Notes under the pieces: model-generated | The model's input: the letters and a program-made list of their open reading frames with translations, nothing else | Databases searched by the model: none | Told to the model about the DNA's origin: nothing | Shown here: positions 1-8,097 of the stretch, in pieces | Layout of the letters: each line of letters starts with the position of its first letter | Numbering within the stretch: position 1 is the first letter of the stretch | Source: Mycobacterium sp. MYCO198283 | GTDB taxonomy: Bacteria > Actinomycetota > Actinomycetes > Mycobacteriales > Mycobacteriaceae | NCBI RefSeq assembly: GCF_021213805.1 | Contig: NZ_JAJQJI010000010.1 | Location: 1-64,000, forward strand | Direction of reading: 5' to 3' | Length of the DNA stretch: 64,000 nt | Program-made: the position numbers and the translations under genes

Positions 1-48
1 CTCGCCGGCCGCCGGATCGATCTGCGACACCGCCTCGTACTCGAACAT
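1..48 (-). CDS. 5' end of a probable 13E12-repeat/DUF222 HNH endonuclease (partial)
   Basis: Only the first 16 codons are in the window, reading MFEYEAVSQIDPAAGE on the minus strand, and the frame is open to the left edge. The call rests mainly on context. In mycobacteria, genes of the 13E12 repeat family (DUF222 plus HNH) characteristically carry an SOS box across the start codon, and this ATG sits inside a perfect one. A -10 element ends 7 nt before the ATG, so the mRNA is probably leaderless. The short peptide alone cannot prove the family. It lies just downstream of fadE19 on the same strand, separated by about 240 nt in which I see no gene. Confidence 0.5.
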   Translation of the reverse strand, partial: MFEYEAVSQIDPAAGE

Positions 49-56
49 GTGTTCGA
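41..56 (-). promoter_or_regulatory. SOS box (LexA operator) overlapping a start codon
   Basis: On the minus strand the sequence is TCGAACACATGTTCGA, a perfect match to the mycobacterial LexA consensus TCGAAC-N4-GTTCGA. The ATG of the leftmost gene lies within the spacer and right arm. LexA bound here would block transcription initiation, giving DNA-damage induction. Confidence 0.85.
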
Positions 57-61
57 GTATA
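56..61 (-). promoter_or_regulatory. -10 element of the leftmost gene
   Basis: TATACT on the minus strand, followed by a 7-nt spacer and ATG. This is the leaderless arrangement common in mycobacteria. Its last base abuts the SOS box, so LexA and RNA polymerase would compete. Confidence 0.65.
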
Positions 62-285
62 GCGGAGGGGGACGACACGCGCATCCGACAGAAATCGCAG
101 TCGCTCTCGACACACAGTGATCGATGACTGCCCGCGGGTTATAAACGCCGAAATGTGCACAGGTGAGGCGGCCGCCGCGACGATCGGTGCGCTCCAACGC
201 GCTCTCGGCCGACGAATGGCCCTACGCCCGGCTTCAGGAATCAACCTGTCGGCGCGACACCGCATTACCTCCCTCGACATCACAA

Positions 286-1446
286 CTAGAGGCCGATGGC
301 GCGCCCGATCAGCATGAGCTGCACCTCGGTGGTGCCCTCGCCGATCTCCAGGATCTTGCTGTCGCGGTAGTGGCGGGCGACGGTGAACTCGTTCACGAAG
401 CCGTAGCCGCCGAAGATCTGGGTGGCGTCGCGGGCGTTGTCCATCGCCGCCTCGCTGGCGACCAGCTTCGCGATGGCGGCTTCTTTCTTGAACGGCTTCC
501 CGGCGAGCATCAGCGCCGCGGCGTCGTAGTAGGCGGTGCGGGCAGTGTGCGCGCGGGCTTCCATGCGCGCGATCTTGAACGCGATCGCCTGGTTGCGGCC
601 GATCGGCTGCCCGAACGCCTCGCGTTCCTTCGCGTAGCGGACACTTTCGTCGACGCAGCCCTGCGCGGCGCCGACCGACAGTGCAGCGATCGCGATCCGG
701 CCCTCGTCGAGGATCCGCAGGAAGTTCGCATAGCCGCGTCCGCGCTCACCGAGCAGGTTCGCCTCGGGCACTCGCACGTCGTCGAAGGACAGTGGATGGG
801 TGTCGGAGGCGTTCCAGCCGACCTTGTCGTAGGCCGGTTCGGCGGTGAACCCGGCGCTGGGCACCGGCACGAGGATCGACGAGATCTCCTTGCGCCCGTC
901 GTGCTCGCCGGTGACGGCGGTGACGGTCACCAGCCGGGTGATGTCCGTGCCGGAGTTTGTGATGAACTGCTTGGAGCCGTTGATCACCCATTCGCCGTCG
1001 TCGAGCCGGGCCGTGGTGCGGGTGGCGCCGGCATCGCTGCCACCGCCGGCTTCGGTCAGCCCGAAGGCGCCCAGGGCCCGTCCGCTCGCGAGCAGCGGCA
1101 GCCACTCGGCCCGCTGCGCCTCGTTGCCGAACCGGTACACCGGCATCGCCCCGAGTGACACGCCGGCCTCCAGCGTGATGGCCACCGACTGGTCGACCTT
1201 GCCGAGCTCCTCGAGTGCCAGGCACAGCGCGAAGTAATCGCCGCCCATCCCGCCGTACTCCTCCGGGAAGGGCAACCCGAACAGGCCCATGTCGGCCATC
1301 CCGGAGACGACCTCGTACGGAAAGCTGTGCTCCGCATCGTGTTTGGCCGCCACGGGCGCCACCACGGTGCGGGCGAAGTCGCGGACCGTCATCGCGAGCT
1401 GTTGGTAGTGATCGGGCAGCAGGCCGCTCGACATCAGATCCGTCAT
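286..1446 (-). CDS. fadE19: Acyl-CoA dehydrogenase, FadE19-like
   Basis: A 386-aa FAD-dependent acyl-CoA dehydrogenase with the usual N-terminal helical, middle beta and C-terminal helical domains. Family motifs include [13 protein letters not shown] and the C-terminal IGEGTTEVQ. It should oxidise a short branched acyl-CoA to the 2-enoyl-CoA, with electrons passing to ETF. The start ATG (MTDLMSSG) overlaps the accA1 stop by 4 nt, so it is the third gene of accD1-accA1-fadE19. Glu370 of the EGTTE motif is where MCAD/SCAD-type enzymes carry the catalytic base; isovaleryl-CoA dehydrogenases carry it elsewhere. A 2-methyl-branched or isobutyryl substrate is therefore as plausible as isovaleryl-CoA. 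The gene name follows synteny with M. tuberculosis Rv2500c. Confidence 0.88.
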   Translation of the reverse strand: MTDLMSSGLLPDHYQQLAMTVRDFARTVVAPVAAKHDAEHSFPYEVVSGMADMGLFGLPFPEEYGGMGGDYFALCLALEELGKVDQSVAITLEAGVSLGAMPVYRFGNEAQRAEWLPLLASGRALGAFGLTEAGGGSDAGATRTTARLDDGEWVINGSKQFITNSGTDITRLVTVTAVTGEHDGRKEISSILVPVPSAGFTAEPAYDKVGWNASDTHPLSFDDVRVPEANLLGERGRGYANFLRILDEGRIAIAALSVGAAQGCVDESVRYAKEREAFGQPIGRNQAIAFKIARMEARAHTARTAYYDAAALMLAGKPFKKEAAIAKLVASEAAMDNARDATQIFGGYGFVNEFTVARHYRDSKILEIGEGTTEVQLMLIGRAIGL

Positions 1447-3428
1447 GGTTGTCTTTCCTCCGCGGGTGCGGTGATCCGGGCCACGGGCTGGCCCAAGGTG
1501 ACCTGGTCGCCGACGGCGACGAGGACGTCGGCGACACCGTCGACCGGAGCGGTGATCGCGTGCTCCATCTTCATCGCCTCGACGGTGACGACGACCGTTC
1601 CGGCGCTCACGGCGGCACCGTCGGTCACGCCGACGGCCACGACGGTGCCCGGCATGGGGCTGGTCATCTCGGCGCTGCCGGCGTCGTCGTCCGGTGCGCG
1701 CACCGCGGCCTCGGCAACCTCCTCGACGAGGGTGGTCACGCCGTCGGCGAACAGCCAGACGCCGGGTCCGTCGGCGGCGACGCGGTACCGTCGGCGCTGC
1801 CCGTCGAGCGTCACGGTGAGCAGGTCGCCGGCCAGCTCGGCGGCCACCGGATACGCGGCGCCGTCGGCGATCTCGGCGGTCCCGGCCGCCGGCGAGCCGG
1901 ACAGCCGGACGTGCTCGGCGCGCGCACCGGCACTCATCCGGAAGACCGCGGGCGCCGGGGTGCCTAGGCGCCAGCCGGTGGGCCGGCCCCACAGGTCGTC
2001 GCCGGCCCGCTGCCATAGCTGCAGCCAGCGGTAGCAGGCCGCCGCCACCAGCCGGGCGTCGTCGGCGGCGTGGGGCGCGTAGTCGGGCAGCCGCCGGTCC
2101 ACCAGCGCCGTGTCGAGTCGGCCCGCCGCCACGTCGGGATCGCGGAGCAGGAACCGCAGGAAATCGAGGTTGGTGGTGAGACCGAGTACACCGGTCTGCG
2201 ACAGCGCCCGATCCAGCCGCCGCAGGGCGGTCTCCCGGTCGGGGCCGTGCGCGATGACCTTGGCCAGCATGGGGTCGTAGTCACTACCGACCGCGGTGCC
2301 GGCGCGCAGGCCGGAGTCGACGCGGACGTCGGGACCGGTCGGCTCGACGACGGCGAGCACCGGACCGCCCGTCGGCAGGAATCCGCTGGCGGCGTCCTCG
2401 GCGTACACCCGCGCCTCGACGGCGTGGCCGTCGAACCGAATGTCGTCCTGCGACAACGGAAGTCGCTCGCCGGCGGCGATCCGGACCTGCCACTCGACGA
2501 GGTCGTGGCCGGTGACCAGTTCGGTGACCGGGTGCTCGACCTGCAGCCGGGTGTTCATCTCGAGGAAGAAGAACTCGTCGGGCCGGTCGTCGGAGACGAT
2601 GAACTCGACCGTGCCGGCGCCGACGTAGGCGACGCTGCGGGCGGTGTCGCAGGCCGCGGCACCGATGCGGGCGCGCGCATCGGCGTCGAGCAGCGGTGAC
2701 GGCGCCTCCTCGATGATCTTCTGGTGCCGCCGCTGCAGGCTGCACTCGCGCTCGCCGAAGTGCACGACGGTGCCGTGGGTGTCGGCGAGCACCTGCACCT
2801 CGATGTGGCGGGGCCGCAACACGAACCGTTCGAGGAAGAGCGTGTCGTCGCCGAACGCAGCCGCGGCTTCGCGGCGGGCGCCGGCCAGCGCGGCGGGCAG
2901 GTCGCCGGGACGCTCGACCACCCGCATGCCCTTCCCGCCGCCGCCTGCCGAGGGCTTCACCAGCACCGGGAAGCCGATGTCGCCGGCCGCAGCGACGAGT
3001 TCGTCGTCGGTGAGCCCCGGGCGGGCGATCCCCGGCACCACCGGCACCCCGAAGCGCGTCACGGTGGTCTTGGCCGCGATCTTGTCGCCCATCGTGGTGA
3101 TGGCTGCGGCCGGTGGGCCGATGAAGACGATGCCCGCCGCGGCCAGCGCGGCGGCGAAAGCCGCGTTCTCCGACAGGAATCCGTAGCCGGGATGGACGGC
3201 CTGCGCGCCGGTGCGCCGGGCCGCCGCGACGACGGCGTCGATGTCGAGGTAGCTGGCGCGGGCCGCCGCCGGGCCGATACGCACCGCCTCGTCGGCCTCG
3301 ACGACGTGGCGGGCGCCGGCGTCGGCGTCGCTGTAGACAGCCACCGACCGAATGCCCATGGCGCGCAGCGTCCGCATCACCCGCACGGCGATCTCGCCGC
3401 GGTTGGCCACCAGCACGGTATCGAACAT
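1443..3428 (-). CDS. accA1: Biotin-dependent acyl-CoA carboxylase alpha subunit (biotin carboxylase + BCCP)
   Basis: A 661-aa alpha subunit. The N-terminal biotin carboxylase shows [11 protein letters not shown], an ATP-grasp glycine loop GGGGKGM near residue 163, and [15 protein letters not shown] linker follows, then a C-terminal biotinyl domain with EAMKMEH, the lysine at about residue 618 being the biotinylation site. It carboxylates its own biotin, which the AccD1 partner then uses. In M. tuberculosis the AccA1-AccD1 complex is 3-methylcrotonyl-CoA carboxylase of leucine breakdown. It starts 8 nt after accD1 and overlaps fadE19 by 4 nt (ATGA). Length is close to that of the M. tuberculosis protein. 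Confidence 0.93.
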   Translation of the reverse strand: MFDTVLVANRGEIAVRVMRTLRAMGIRSVAVYSDADAGARHVVEADEAVRIGPAAARASYLDIDAVVAAARRTGAQAVHPGYGFLSENAAFAAALAAAGIVFIGPPAAAITTMGDKIAAKTTVTRFGVPVVPGIARPGLTDDELVAAAGDIGFPVLVKPSAGGGGKGMRVVERPGDLPAALAGARREAAAAFGDDTLFLERFVLRPRHIEVQVLADTHGTVVHFGERECSLQRRHQKIIEEAPSPLLDADARARIGAAACDTARSVAYVGAGTVEFIVSDDRPDEFFFLEMNTRLQVEHPVTELVTGHDLVEWQVRIAAGERLPLSQDDIRFDGHAVEARVYAEDAASGFLPTGGPVLAVVEPTGPDVRVDSGLRAGTAVGSDYDPMLAKVIAHGPDRETALRRLDRALSQTGVLGLTTNLDFLRFLLRDPDVAAGRLDTALVDRRLPDYAPHAADDARLVAAACYRWLQLWQRAGDDLWGRPTGWRLGTPAPAVFRMSAGARAEHVRLSGSPAAGTAEIADGAAYPVAAELAGDLLTVTLDGQRRRYRVAADGPGVWLFADGVTTLVEEVAEAAVRAPDDDAGSAEMTSPMPGTVVAVGVTDGAAVSAGTVVVTVEAMKMEHAITAPVDGVADVLVAVGDQVTLGQPVARITAPAEERQP

Positions 3429-3436
3429 CGCGGGGC

Positions 3437-4987
3437 TCACATCCGGAAGACGCCGTAGGAAACCGGTTCGAGGGGCGCCTGTGCCGCCACCGACAACGCC
3501 AGGCCCACAACGGTTCTCGTGTCGGCAGGGTCGATGACGCCGTCGTCCCAGAGCCGGGCGGTGGAGTAGTACGGGTTGCCCTGCCGCTCGTACTGCGCGC
3601 GAATCGGCGCCTTGAGCGCCTCCTGGGCCTCGGGGTCGAGGTCGCCCCGGACGGTGGCCAGCACCGAGGCGGCCTGTTCGCCGCCCATCACCGAGATCCG
3701 CGCGTTCGGCCACATCCACAGAAACCGAGGCGAATACGCCCGGCCGCACATCGAGTAGTTGCCGGCGCCGTACGATCCGCCGACCACGACGGTCAGCTTG
3801 GGCACCCGCGCGCAGGCAACGGCGGTCACCATCTTGGCGCCGTGCTTGGCGATACCGCCCGCCTCGTAGTCGCGGCCCACCATGAACCCGGAGATGTTCT
3901 GCAGGAACAGCAGCGGCACCATCCGCTTGTCGCACAGCTCGATGAAATGTGCGCCCTTCTGCGCCGATTCACCGAACAGGATGCCGTTGTTGGCGACGAT
4001 CCCCACCGGGTGGCCGTGCACACGCGCAAAGCCGGTGACGAGCGTGGTGCCGTACTCCGCTTTGAACTCCGAGAAGTCGCCGCCATCGACGATCCGGTGC
4101 ACGACCTCGTGGACGTCGTAGGGGATCCGCGAGTCGATGGGCACCACGTCGTAGAGCTCACGCTGGTCGGCGCTCGCGTCGACGGTGGGCAGCACCTCCC
4201 AGGGCGGCGGGGTGCGGGGACCGAGGGTGGCGACGATGCGGCGCACGATGCGCAGCGCGTCGCGGTCGTCGTGCGCCAGGTGGTCGGTGACCCCGGACGT
4301 CTTCGAGTGCAGGTCACCGCCGCCCAGTTCCTCGGCCGTGACGACCTCGCCGGTCGCGGCCTTCACCAGCGGCGGGCCACCGAGGAAGATGGTGCCCTGG
4401 TTGCGGACGATGACCGCCTCGTCGCTCATCGCCGGCACGTACGCGCCGCCGGCGGTGCAGGATCCGAGCACCGCCGCGATCTGCGGGATGCCCGCCGCGC
4501 TCATGGTGGCCTGGTTGAAGAAGATGCGGCCGAAGTGGTCGCGGTCGGGGAACACCTCGTCCTGGCGCGGCAGAAAGGCGCCACCGGAGTCGACGAGGTA
4601 GAGGCACGGCAACCGGTTTTGCAGCGCGATCTCCTGCGCGCGCAGATGCTTCTTGACCGTCATCGGGTAGTAGGTGCCACCCTTCACGGTGGCGTCGTTG
4701 GCGACGATCATGCATTCGCGGCCCGACACCCGGCCGATGCCGGTGATGATGCCCGCGGCGGGGCAGTCGTCGTCGTACATGCCGGTGGCCGCGAGCGGCG
4801 CGACCTCCAGGAACGGGCTGCCCGCGTCGAGCAGCCCGTCGACGCGGTCGCGCGGCAGCAGTTTGCCGCGGCCGACGTGCCGCTGCCGGGACCGCTCGGG
4901 GCCGCCGAGGGCCGCCGCCGCGAGCTTCGAGCGCAACTCCTCGACCAGCCGAAGGTGCTCCGCTCGGTGTGATGTCACCGTGTCCAA
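3437..4987 (-). CDS. accD1: Acyl-CoA carboxylase beta subunit (carboxyltransferase)
   Basis: A 516-aa carboxyltransferase with two crotonase-like halves. Conserved segments are [11 protein letters not shown] and [12 protein letters not shown] in the N half and NISGFMVG and [16 protein letters not shown] (about residue 405) in the C half, all typical of methylcrotonyl-CoA carboxylase beta subunits. It transfers CO2 from carboxybiotin on AccA1 to 3-methylcrotonyl-CoA. The listed start is TTG; an in-frame GTG at 4978 would shorten it by three residues. First gene of the operon, divergent from the TetR gene bkaR with two palindromes between them. Assignment follows family similarity and synteny with Rv2502c. 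Confidence 0.92.
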   Translation of the reverse strand: MDTVTSHRAEHLRLVEELRSKLAAAALGGPERSRQRHVGRGKLLPRDRVDGLLDAGSPFLEVAPLAATGMYDDDCPAAGIITGIGRVSGRECMIVANDATVKGGTYYPMTVKKHLRAQEIALQNRLPCLYLVDSGGAFLPRQDEVFPDRDHFGRIFFNQATMSAAGIPQIAAVLGSCTAGGAYVPAMSDEAVIVRNQGTIFLGGPPLVKAATGEVVTAEELGGGDLHSKTSGVTDHLAHDDRDALRIVRRIVATLGPRTPPPWEVLPTVDASADQRELYDVVPIDSRIPYDVHEVVHRIVDGGDFSEFKAEYGTTLVTGFARVHGHPVGIVANNGILFGESAQKGAHFIELCDKRMVPLLFLQNISGFMVGRDYEAGGIAKHGAKMVTAVACARVPKLTVVVGGSYGAGNYSMCGRAYSPRFLWMWPNARISVMGGEQAASVLATVRGDLDPEAQEALKAPIRAQYERQGNPYYSTARLWDDGVIDPADTRTVVGLALSVAAQAPLEPVSYGVFRM

Positions 4988-5004
4988 GGCGCCCGCCCAT
5001 TTCG

Positions 5005-5020
5005 GTTAATGACGACTAAC
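5005..5020. promoter_or_regulatory. Candidate TetR (BkaR) operator 1
   Basis: GTTAAT-GACG-ACTAAC, a 6-4-6 inverted repeat with one mismatch. It lies on the accD1 side of the divergent intergenic region, 18 nt before the accD1 TTG. It shares arms and spacing with operator 2, which makes chance unlikely. Confidence 0.7.
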
Positions 5021-5029
5021 TCAGGGCAT

Positions 5030-5045
5030 GTTAATTATCATTAAC
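5030..5045. promoter_or_regulatory. Candidate TetR (BkaR) operator 2 enclosing the bkaR -10
   Basis: GTTAAT-TATC-ATTAAC, a perfect 6-4-6 palindrome. It contains TATCAT (5036-5041), a -10 element 8 nt before the bkaR ATG. Bound repressor would block bkaR transcription, giving autoregulation, while operator 1 would serve the accD1 side. Confidence 0.75.
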
Positions 5046-5049
5046 CCAA

Positions 5050-5688
5050 ATGTCCAACGTCGCCGCATCCGAGACCCGCCGCAGCCGGCAGAAGTCCGAC
5101 CGTCGGTCGCAACTGCTGGCCGCCGCCGAACGGCTGATCGCCGAGCGGGGCTACCTCTCGGTGCGGCTGGAGGACATCGGCGCGGCCGCCGGGGTCAGCG
5201 GGCCCGCGATCTATCGGCACTTCCCCAATAAGGAAGCGCTGCTGGCCGAACTGCTCGTCGGGATCAGCACCCGGCTGCTGGCCGGCGCCGAGGCGGTGGT
5301 CCGGCAGGCACCGTCGCCGAGGGCGGCGCTCGACGGCCTGGTCGATTTCCACCTCGACTTCGCGCTGAACGAATCCGGCCTCATCCGGATCCAGGACCGG
5401 GACCTGGAATACCTGCCGCCCGACGCCAAGCGCCAGGTGCGGCGGGCGCAGCGCCAGTACGTGGAGATCTGGGTGCAGGCGCTGCGGACCATCGACCCCG
5501 AACTGGACGAAGCCGACGCGCGCCTCATGGCGCACGCCGGCTTCGGGTTGCTCAACTCCACGCCGCACAGCGTCCGGTCGGGGTCGGCGGCGAGGACCGC
5601 CGATCCCCCGCAGTCGCGGACCGTGCTGCGGGCGATGACGGTGGCTGCGCTCACCGCGCGGCCACCGTCACCGGCGTCCGGGCGCTAA
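5050..5688 (+). CDS. bkaR: TetR-family repressor of the branched-chain acyl-CoA operon
   Basis: A 212-aa TetR regulator. The N-terminal helix-turn-helix spans about residues 18-64 (LLAAAERLIAERGYLSVRLE, then GVSGPAIYRHFPNKEALL), followed by an all-helical ligand domain. It is divergent from accD1-accA1-fadE19, with two matching palindromes in the 62-nt gap, so it most likely represses both directions until a branched acyl-CoA or keto-acid ligand binds. The orthologous position is Rv2506, which I recall being described as BkaR. The TAA stop shares a 4-nt overlap with the convergent small membrane gene. Start chosen at ATG 5050, 8 nt after TATCAT. Confidence 0.87.
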   Translation: MSNVAASETRRSRQKSDRRSQLLAAAERLIAERGYLSVRLEDIGAAAGVSGPAIYRHFPNKEALLAELLVGISTRLLAGAEAVVRQAPSPRAALDGLVDFHLDFALNESGLIRIQDRDLEYLPPDAKRQVRRAQRQYVEIWVQALRTIDPELDEADARLMAHAGFGLLNSTPHSVRSGSAARTADPPQSRTVLRAMTVAALTARPPSPASGR

Positions 5689-5843
5689 TACCAGACTTTG
5701 CGGCCACCGACCGCGCGGCCGGTGGCGCCGAGGATCCACAGGACTACCCCGGCGACGATCAGGATGACGCCGATGGTGGTCACGATCGACAGCTTGAGCA
5801 CGTATTGACCGAGCAGGGCCAGGATGATTCCGAGGATGATCAT
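5685..5843 (-). CDS. Small two-helix membrane protein (DUF6131-like)
   Basis: A 52-aa protein, hydrophobic over residues 1-40, with a probable break near VLKLS giving two membrane segments, then a short basic tail RAVGGRKVWY. The start is supported by GGAG about 6 nt upstream. It resembles the short DUF6131 proteins common in mycobacteria. Function unknown. Its TAG stop shares CTAA with the bkaR stop, leaving no room for separate terminators. Confidence 0.75.
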   Translation of the reverse strand: MIILGIILALLGQYVLKLSIVTTIGVILIVAGVVLWILGATGRAVGGRKVWY

Positions 5844-5885
5844 TGCCGCTCCATTTCTGATATTCGGTTGATTCGCCGGGACCGC

Positions 5886-6098
5886 TTACGGGGCGCGCTG
5901 CGGTTCCGGAGCCTTCGGGCAGTTGTCGACGACGGGAATCAGCCCCGGGACGAAGTTCAACGGGCCCGCGATGGTCGTCACCGCGACGTTCACCACTCCG
6001 GTGCAGTTCTTCGCGTTCTTCTCCTGGTCGAGTGCGAAGACGGCGACCACGCCGACCAGCAGCCAGACCAACACGATTACCCCGACTATGCCGCGCAT
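5886..6098 (-). CDS. Small membrane-anchored protein of unknown function
   Basis: A 70-aa protein: one N-terminal hydrophobic segment (about residues 3-22), then a short exported region with two cysteines (NCTG and DNCPK) that could form a disulfide. The start at MRGIV is preferred because GGAGG lies 5 nt upstream; ATG 6110 would add four residues. It runs in the same direction as the DUF6131-like gene 42 nt downstream, so the two may be cotranscribed. No function recognised. Confidence 0.65.
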   Translation of the reverse strand: MRGIVGVIVLVWLLVGVVAVFALDQEKNAKNCTGVVNVAVTTIAGPLNFVPGLIPVVDNCPKAPEPQRAP

Positions 6099-6188
6099 CT
6101 TGGCCTCCATTCCGTGGTCTGAGATGATTGACCGCAACGACAATTCTCCAAACCTCACCCGTCCGCGCAGTGCGGGCGAGTCGAGTCG

Positions 6189-8096
6189 TCAGGCGACGCG
6201 CGTGCGGTCGAACGACAGGTGCAGCCACTGGCAGATCTCGCGGGCCACGGTGACACGGTTCTCGCGTTTGGCGATCTCGTGGCCGTCGTCGGGGAACAGC
6301 ACATAGCGGACCTCCCGGTTCCGCTCGCGCAGCGCCGCGACGATCTGGTCGGATTCGCTCACCGGCACGTTGGTGTCGGTGCCGCCGTGGATCACCAGCA
6401 GCGGAGCGCGCAGGGCGTCGACCCGGCGCAGCGGTGAGAGTTCCTCCAGCAGTTCCAGATCGCGGATCGGATGGCCGTACTTGGTGTAGGCGGCGTCGGC
6501 GATCCACGGCTCGGTGTTGCGCAGGAACGTCGTCAGATCGCTCATGCCGCAGATGCTGACGCCCGCGGCGAACAGCTCGGGGTGAAAGGTGAGCGCCGCC
6601 AGGGTGAGGTAACCGCCGTAGGACCATCCGCCGCAGGCGATCCGGTCCGCGGGCGCGATCCCCCGCTCGACCAGGTACGCCACGGCGTCGGCGACGTCGT
6701 CGATGGCGGCGAAGCGCTTCTCGACGTCGTCGGCGTGCATGAAGGCGCGGCCGGCGCCGCCCGAGCCGCGCACGTTCGGCGTGAACACCGCCACGCCGGC
6801 GCTGAGGAGCTCCGGGAATACCTCGCTGTAGCCGGGCCTCGACTGCCCCTCCGGCCCGCCGTGCAGATAGACCAGCGCCCCGATCACCGCGACGCCCGGC
6901 GGCGGCCGGTACAGCCAGCCGGAGAACTCCAAACCGTCACGGGCGGTGAGGCGTTCGAGCGTCGGCGCGGAGCTGATGGACGGCACCAGCGGTCCGCTGC
7001 TGGGTTGGCTGTCGATGCGCTGCCACTCGCGGATGCGCGGATCGACGAGCTCGACGGTGGGCGGTTTGGCGGGGCTCTCGACGGTCATGGCGACCATCGA
7101 GCCGCCCGCGCTGATCGTGAGTTCGGTGGCCACCAGCCCGGGCAGCGGGATCGGCGGCAGCAGCGTGTAGTCGGCATAGGACAGGATCTGCAGTTCCGAC
7201 AGCCCGTCCCGGTTCCACAGCAGCGCGACGGTCGACAGGTCGTCGCTGACGACGAACTCGTCGAGATCGCAGTCGGGCCGCTCGGCGACCACGTGATAGG
7301 TCACGCCGTCGGAGGTGGCGGTGACCTCGAGCAGGCGCGCGTAGTTACCGCCGTTGTCGCTGCGGATCAGCGCCCGCACATAGCCCTCGGTGCTGTCGGG
7401 CGGATAGGTCTTGGCGGGGTGGTAGAGCCGGGTCTGCTCGCCGGTCACGCCGTAGCGCAGCCGACGCGGCTGGTGGTCGTCGAGGATGACGCCGTAGTCG
7501 GTGACCGAGCCGGGATCCGGTGGCAGCAGCGCGATCTCGGTCAGTCCGCGGCGCAGGATCAACTCCCGGTACCCGCGCGGGCCGACGCGGATGAGGGCCG
7601 CTCCGGCCCAGGCGTCCACCAGCCGGCCCGCCGAGCGCCGGTCCAACACCACCGACTCGCCGGTGGCCGGGTCGATCAGGCACGAACTGCCGATGCCGTC
7701 CTCGCCGGTGAGGATCGCCGCGACGCGGGTGCCGTCCCAGCCGATGAGTTCGGCGGTGCCGCCCGCGCTGTCCCAGCCGGCGGGGCCGAAGCCGTCGATG
7801 CGGCGGGCGTCGCGGTCGTCGGGATCGGTGGTGACCACCCAGATCTGGCGGCGGTCGCTGCCCTCCGGCGCCACCTCGCACGCCAGCCAGTGACCGTCGG
7901 CGGAGTGGATCACCCGGGTGACCGGGCCGTCGACCGGGAGCTCCACGTCGCGCGACGAACTGGCCCGCCACCCCGTCAGGAAGCGCTGCACCGCGCGCGG
8001 ATAGCCGCCGTCGTCGACGAGGTGGGCGAACGCCGTGGCGTCCGGGGACAGCGACGCGCCGTAGTTCGCGCGGACCTGCCGTCCGGGTGCGGCCAA
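6189..8096 (-). CDS. S9 (prolyl oligopeptidase) family peptidase
   Basis: A 635-aa protein: an N-terminal beta-propeller-like region (about 1-380) and a C-terminal alpha/beta-hydrolase. The triad is visible: Ser in GGWSYGGY (about 492), Asp in HGGTDTNVP (about 573) and His in DDGHEI (about 605). No signal peptide is seen, so it is probably cytoplasmic and cleaves short peptides. The start is TTG at 8096, inferred because GGAGGG lies 5 nt upstream and the upstream stop is 1 nt away; longer starts would lie inside the amidotransferase gene. Cotranscription with that gene suggests its substrate is a small amidated or glutamine-containing peptide, but this is inference. Confidence 0.85.
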   Translation of the reverse strand: MAAPGRQVRANYGASLSPDATAFAHLVDDGGYPRAVQRFLTGWRASSSRDVELPVDGPVTRVIHSADGHWLACEVAPEGSDRRQIWVVTTDPDDRDARRIDGFGPAGWDSAGGTAELIGWDGTRVAAILTGEDGIGSSCLIDPATGESVVLDRRSAGRLVDAWAGAALIRVGPRGYRELILRRGLTEIALLPPDPGSVTDYGVILDDHQPRRLRYGVTGEQTRLYHPAKTYPPDSTEGYVRALIRSDNGGNYARLLEVTATSDGVTYHVVAERPDCDLDEFVVSDDLSTVALLWNRDGLSELQILSYADYTLLPPIPLPGLVATELTISAGGSMVAMTVESPAKPPTVELVDPRIREWQRIDSQPSSGPLVPSISSAPTLERLTARDGLEFSGWLYRPPPGVAVIGALVYLHGGPEGQSRPGYSEVFPELLSAGVAVFTPNVRGSGGAGRAFMHADDVEKRFAAIDDVADAVAYLVERGIAPADRIACGGWSYGGYLTLAALTFHPELFAAGVSICGMSDLTTFLRNTEPWIADAAYTKYGHPIRDLELLEELSPLRRVDALRAPLLVIHGGTDTNVPVSESDQIVAALRERNREVRYVLFPDDGHEIAKRENRVTVAREICQWLHLSFDRTRVA

Positions 8097-8097
8097 C

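Noticed and set aside
163..1158. 331-codon plus-strand frame
   Set aside because: It is antisense to fadE19, with low-complexity composition and no ribosome-binding site.
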